Shown: positions 20,321-20,816 of the stretch, in pieces
How the letters are laid out: every line of letters starts with the position of its first letter
How positions within the stretch are numbered: the stretch's first letter is position 1
NCBI GenBank assembly: GCA_964390805.1
Contig: CAYMKL010000124.1
Location: 1 to 20,816, forward strand
Direction: 5' to 3'
Source: CAYMKL01 sp964390805
GTDB lineage: Bacteria; Chloroflexota; Anaerolineae; VGOG01
DNA: 20,816 nt
Notes under the pieces: model-generated
Told to the model about the DNA's origin: nothing
Seen by the model: only the letters and a program-made list of their open reading frames with translations
Databases searched by the model: none
Position numbers and translations under genes: made by a program

Positions 20321-20794
20321 ATGACGCAACAAATCCGTGTTTTAGAAATAGCCGCAGAGTATCTCGATAACTGCGACATCTCTTGTATGAACGTCTTCAA
20401 TGAAGTCAGTCGCATTCCACCCGATGCCAGAGCGCTAAAAGGATCGATTGTTCTTCGTTTCGTCAAATACCGTGACAAGAGTTCCATCTGGTGGACAGTA
20501 CCGGAGATCAGGGCCTTTATCCATCGTCTCGACGAGAAGTATCCTTTTTTCCTTTACTTCCTATTGCCCGAAGAGAGGCTCAGTCTTATTCAGCACTATT
20601 TGCAGTGTCTCCTCCCAGGCAAAGCAATTCAGATGTCGGGTGGCTGGGGTATGGAAATCTTACCCATCGATTTGTTTGAACTTCTTCGACGTAAGATTGA
20701 TACGCTGATTGATTACTGCCAACTTGTCGCAAGTGATCCTTACGAAACCGTGAGTTCGATAATCAGTAGACCGCAATGGGTCGAGTTAAGCTGA
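20321..20794 (+). CDS. Hypothetical protein, 157 aa
   Basis: The ATG follows AAAGGAG (20307-20313) at a good distance, and the frame runs to TGA at 20792-20794, so the gene is complete. The product is soluble with no signal peptide or membrane helix. It begins IRVLEIAAEYLDNCDISC, includes an apolar-aromatic stretch (WWTVPEIRAFIHRLDEKYPF, then FLYFLLPEERL) and a Gly/Trp motif MSGGWGMEILP, and ends with a helix rich in Leu/Arg (LFELLRRKIDTLIDYC). I recognise no family. Its lower G+C resembles the DUF4010 gene rather than the transporter operon. The palindrome at 20229 may control it. Confidence 0.7.
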   Translation: MTQQIRVLEIAAEYLDNCDISCMNVFNEVSRIPPDARALKGSIVLRFVKYRDKSSIWWTVPEIRAFIHRLDEKYPFFLYFLLPEERLSLIQHYLQCLLPGKAIQMSGGWGMEILPIDLFELLRRKIDTLIDYCQLVASDPYETVSSIISRPQWVELS

Positions 20795-20816
20795 AAGAAT
20801 AGCCGGTTTGTGGTAA

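Overview
The window looks like a chromosomal segment of an anaerobic, GC-rich bacterium, most likely a member of the Chloroflexota (Anaerolineae-like). This is an inference from three things: the Thr/Pro/Lys-rich linker behind the lipobox of the solute-binding protein, the C-terminal remnant of a TPR-type signalling ATPase at the left edge, and ferredoxin-dependent 2-oxoacid metabolism. No rRNA or tRNA gene was seen.

Layout. Positions 1-480 hold the tail of a TPR-type regulator and a decayed PIN-domain (VapC-like) fragment. miaB (+) converges on a minus-strand block that runs, in transcription order, LysE-type exporter, exported bactofilin-like membrane protein, xseA, xseB. The convergence point is a perfect 34-bp palindrome. 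From 5.6 to 6.26 kb there is a compact promoter-to-terminator unit, then a long leader. From 6.26 to 17.1 kb there is one long plus-strand operon: a lipoprotein amino-acid-binding protein, livH, livM, livG, livF, a CBS-CBS-ACT protein, iorA, iorB and a PaaK-type aryl-CoA ligase. An MFS transporter follows. The right end is patchy: a lower-GC MgtC/DUF4010 membrane protein, remnants of a CPBP protease and of a second MFS gene, and an unrecognised 157-aa protein.

How it fits together. The central operon reads as an uptake-and-catabolism unit. The ABC transporter imports an amino acid, probably aromatic or branched. An aminotransferase encoded elsewhere would make the 2-oxoacid. IorAB oxidises arylpyruvates to aryl-acetyl-CoA with reduced ferredoxin, and the PaaK-like ligase interconverts aryl acetates and their CoA thioesters. 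The ACT/CBS protein is a plausible ligand- and nucleotide-sensing regulator.

Two signals stand out. First, the binding-protein gene is an internal tandem duplication: two ~374-aa binding domains share 1068 bp with no mismatch seen, next to a 54-bp edge with six differences, which suggests recent gene conversion or unequal exchange (or an assembly error). Second, the window is peppered with short repeat elements. Some sit in frame inside conserved genes (miaB, livM, livF and twice in iorA) and others lie between genes as inverted pairs of 7-mer or 8-mer arrays. At least three of the in-gene copies share the core TTCGAC-N3-GCTCAG or a variant of it, and one is nested inside a C-run/G-run palindrome. 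I regard this as the most unusual feature of the region.
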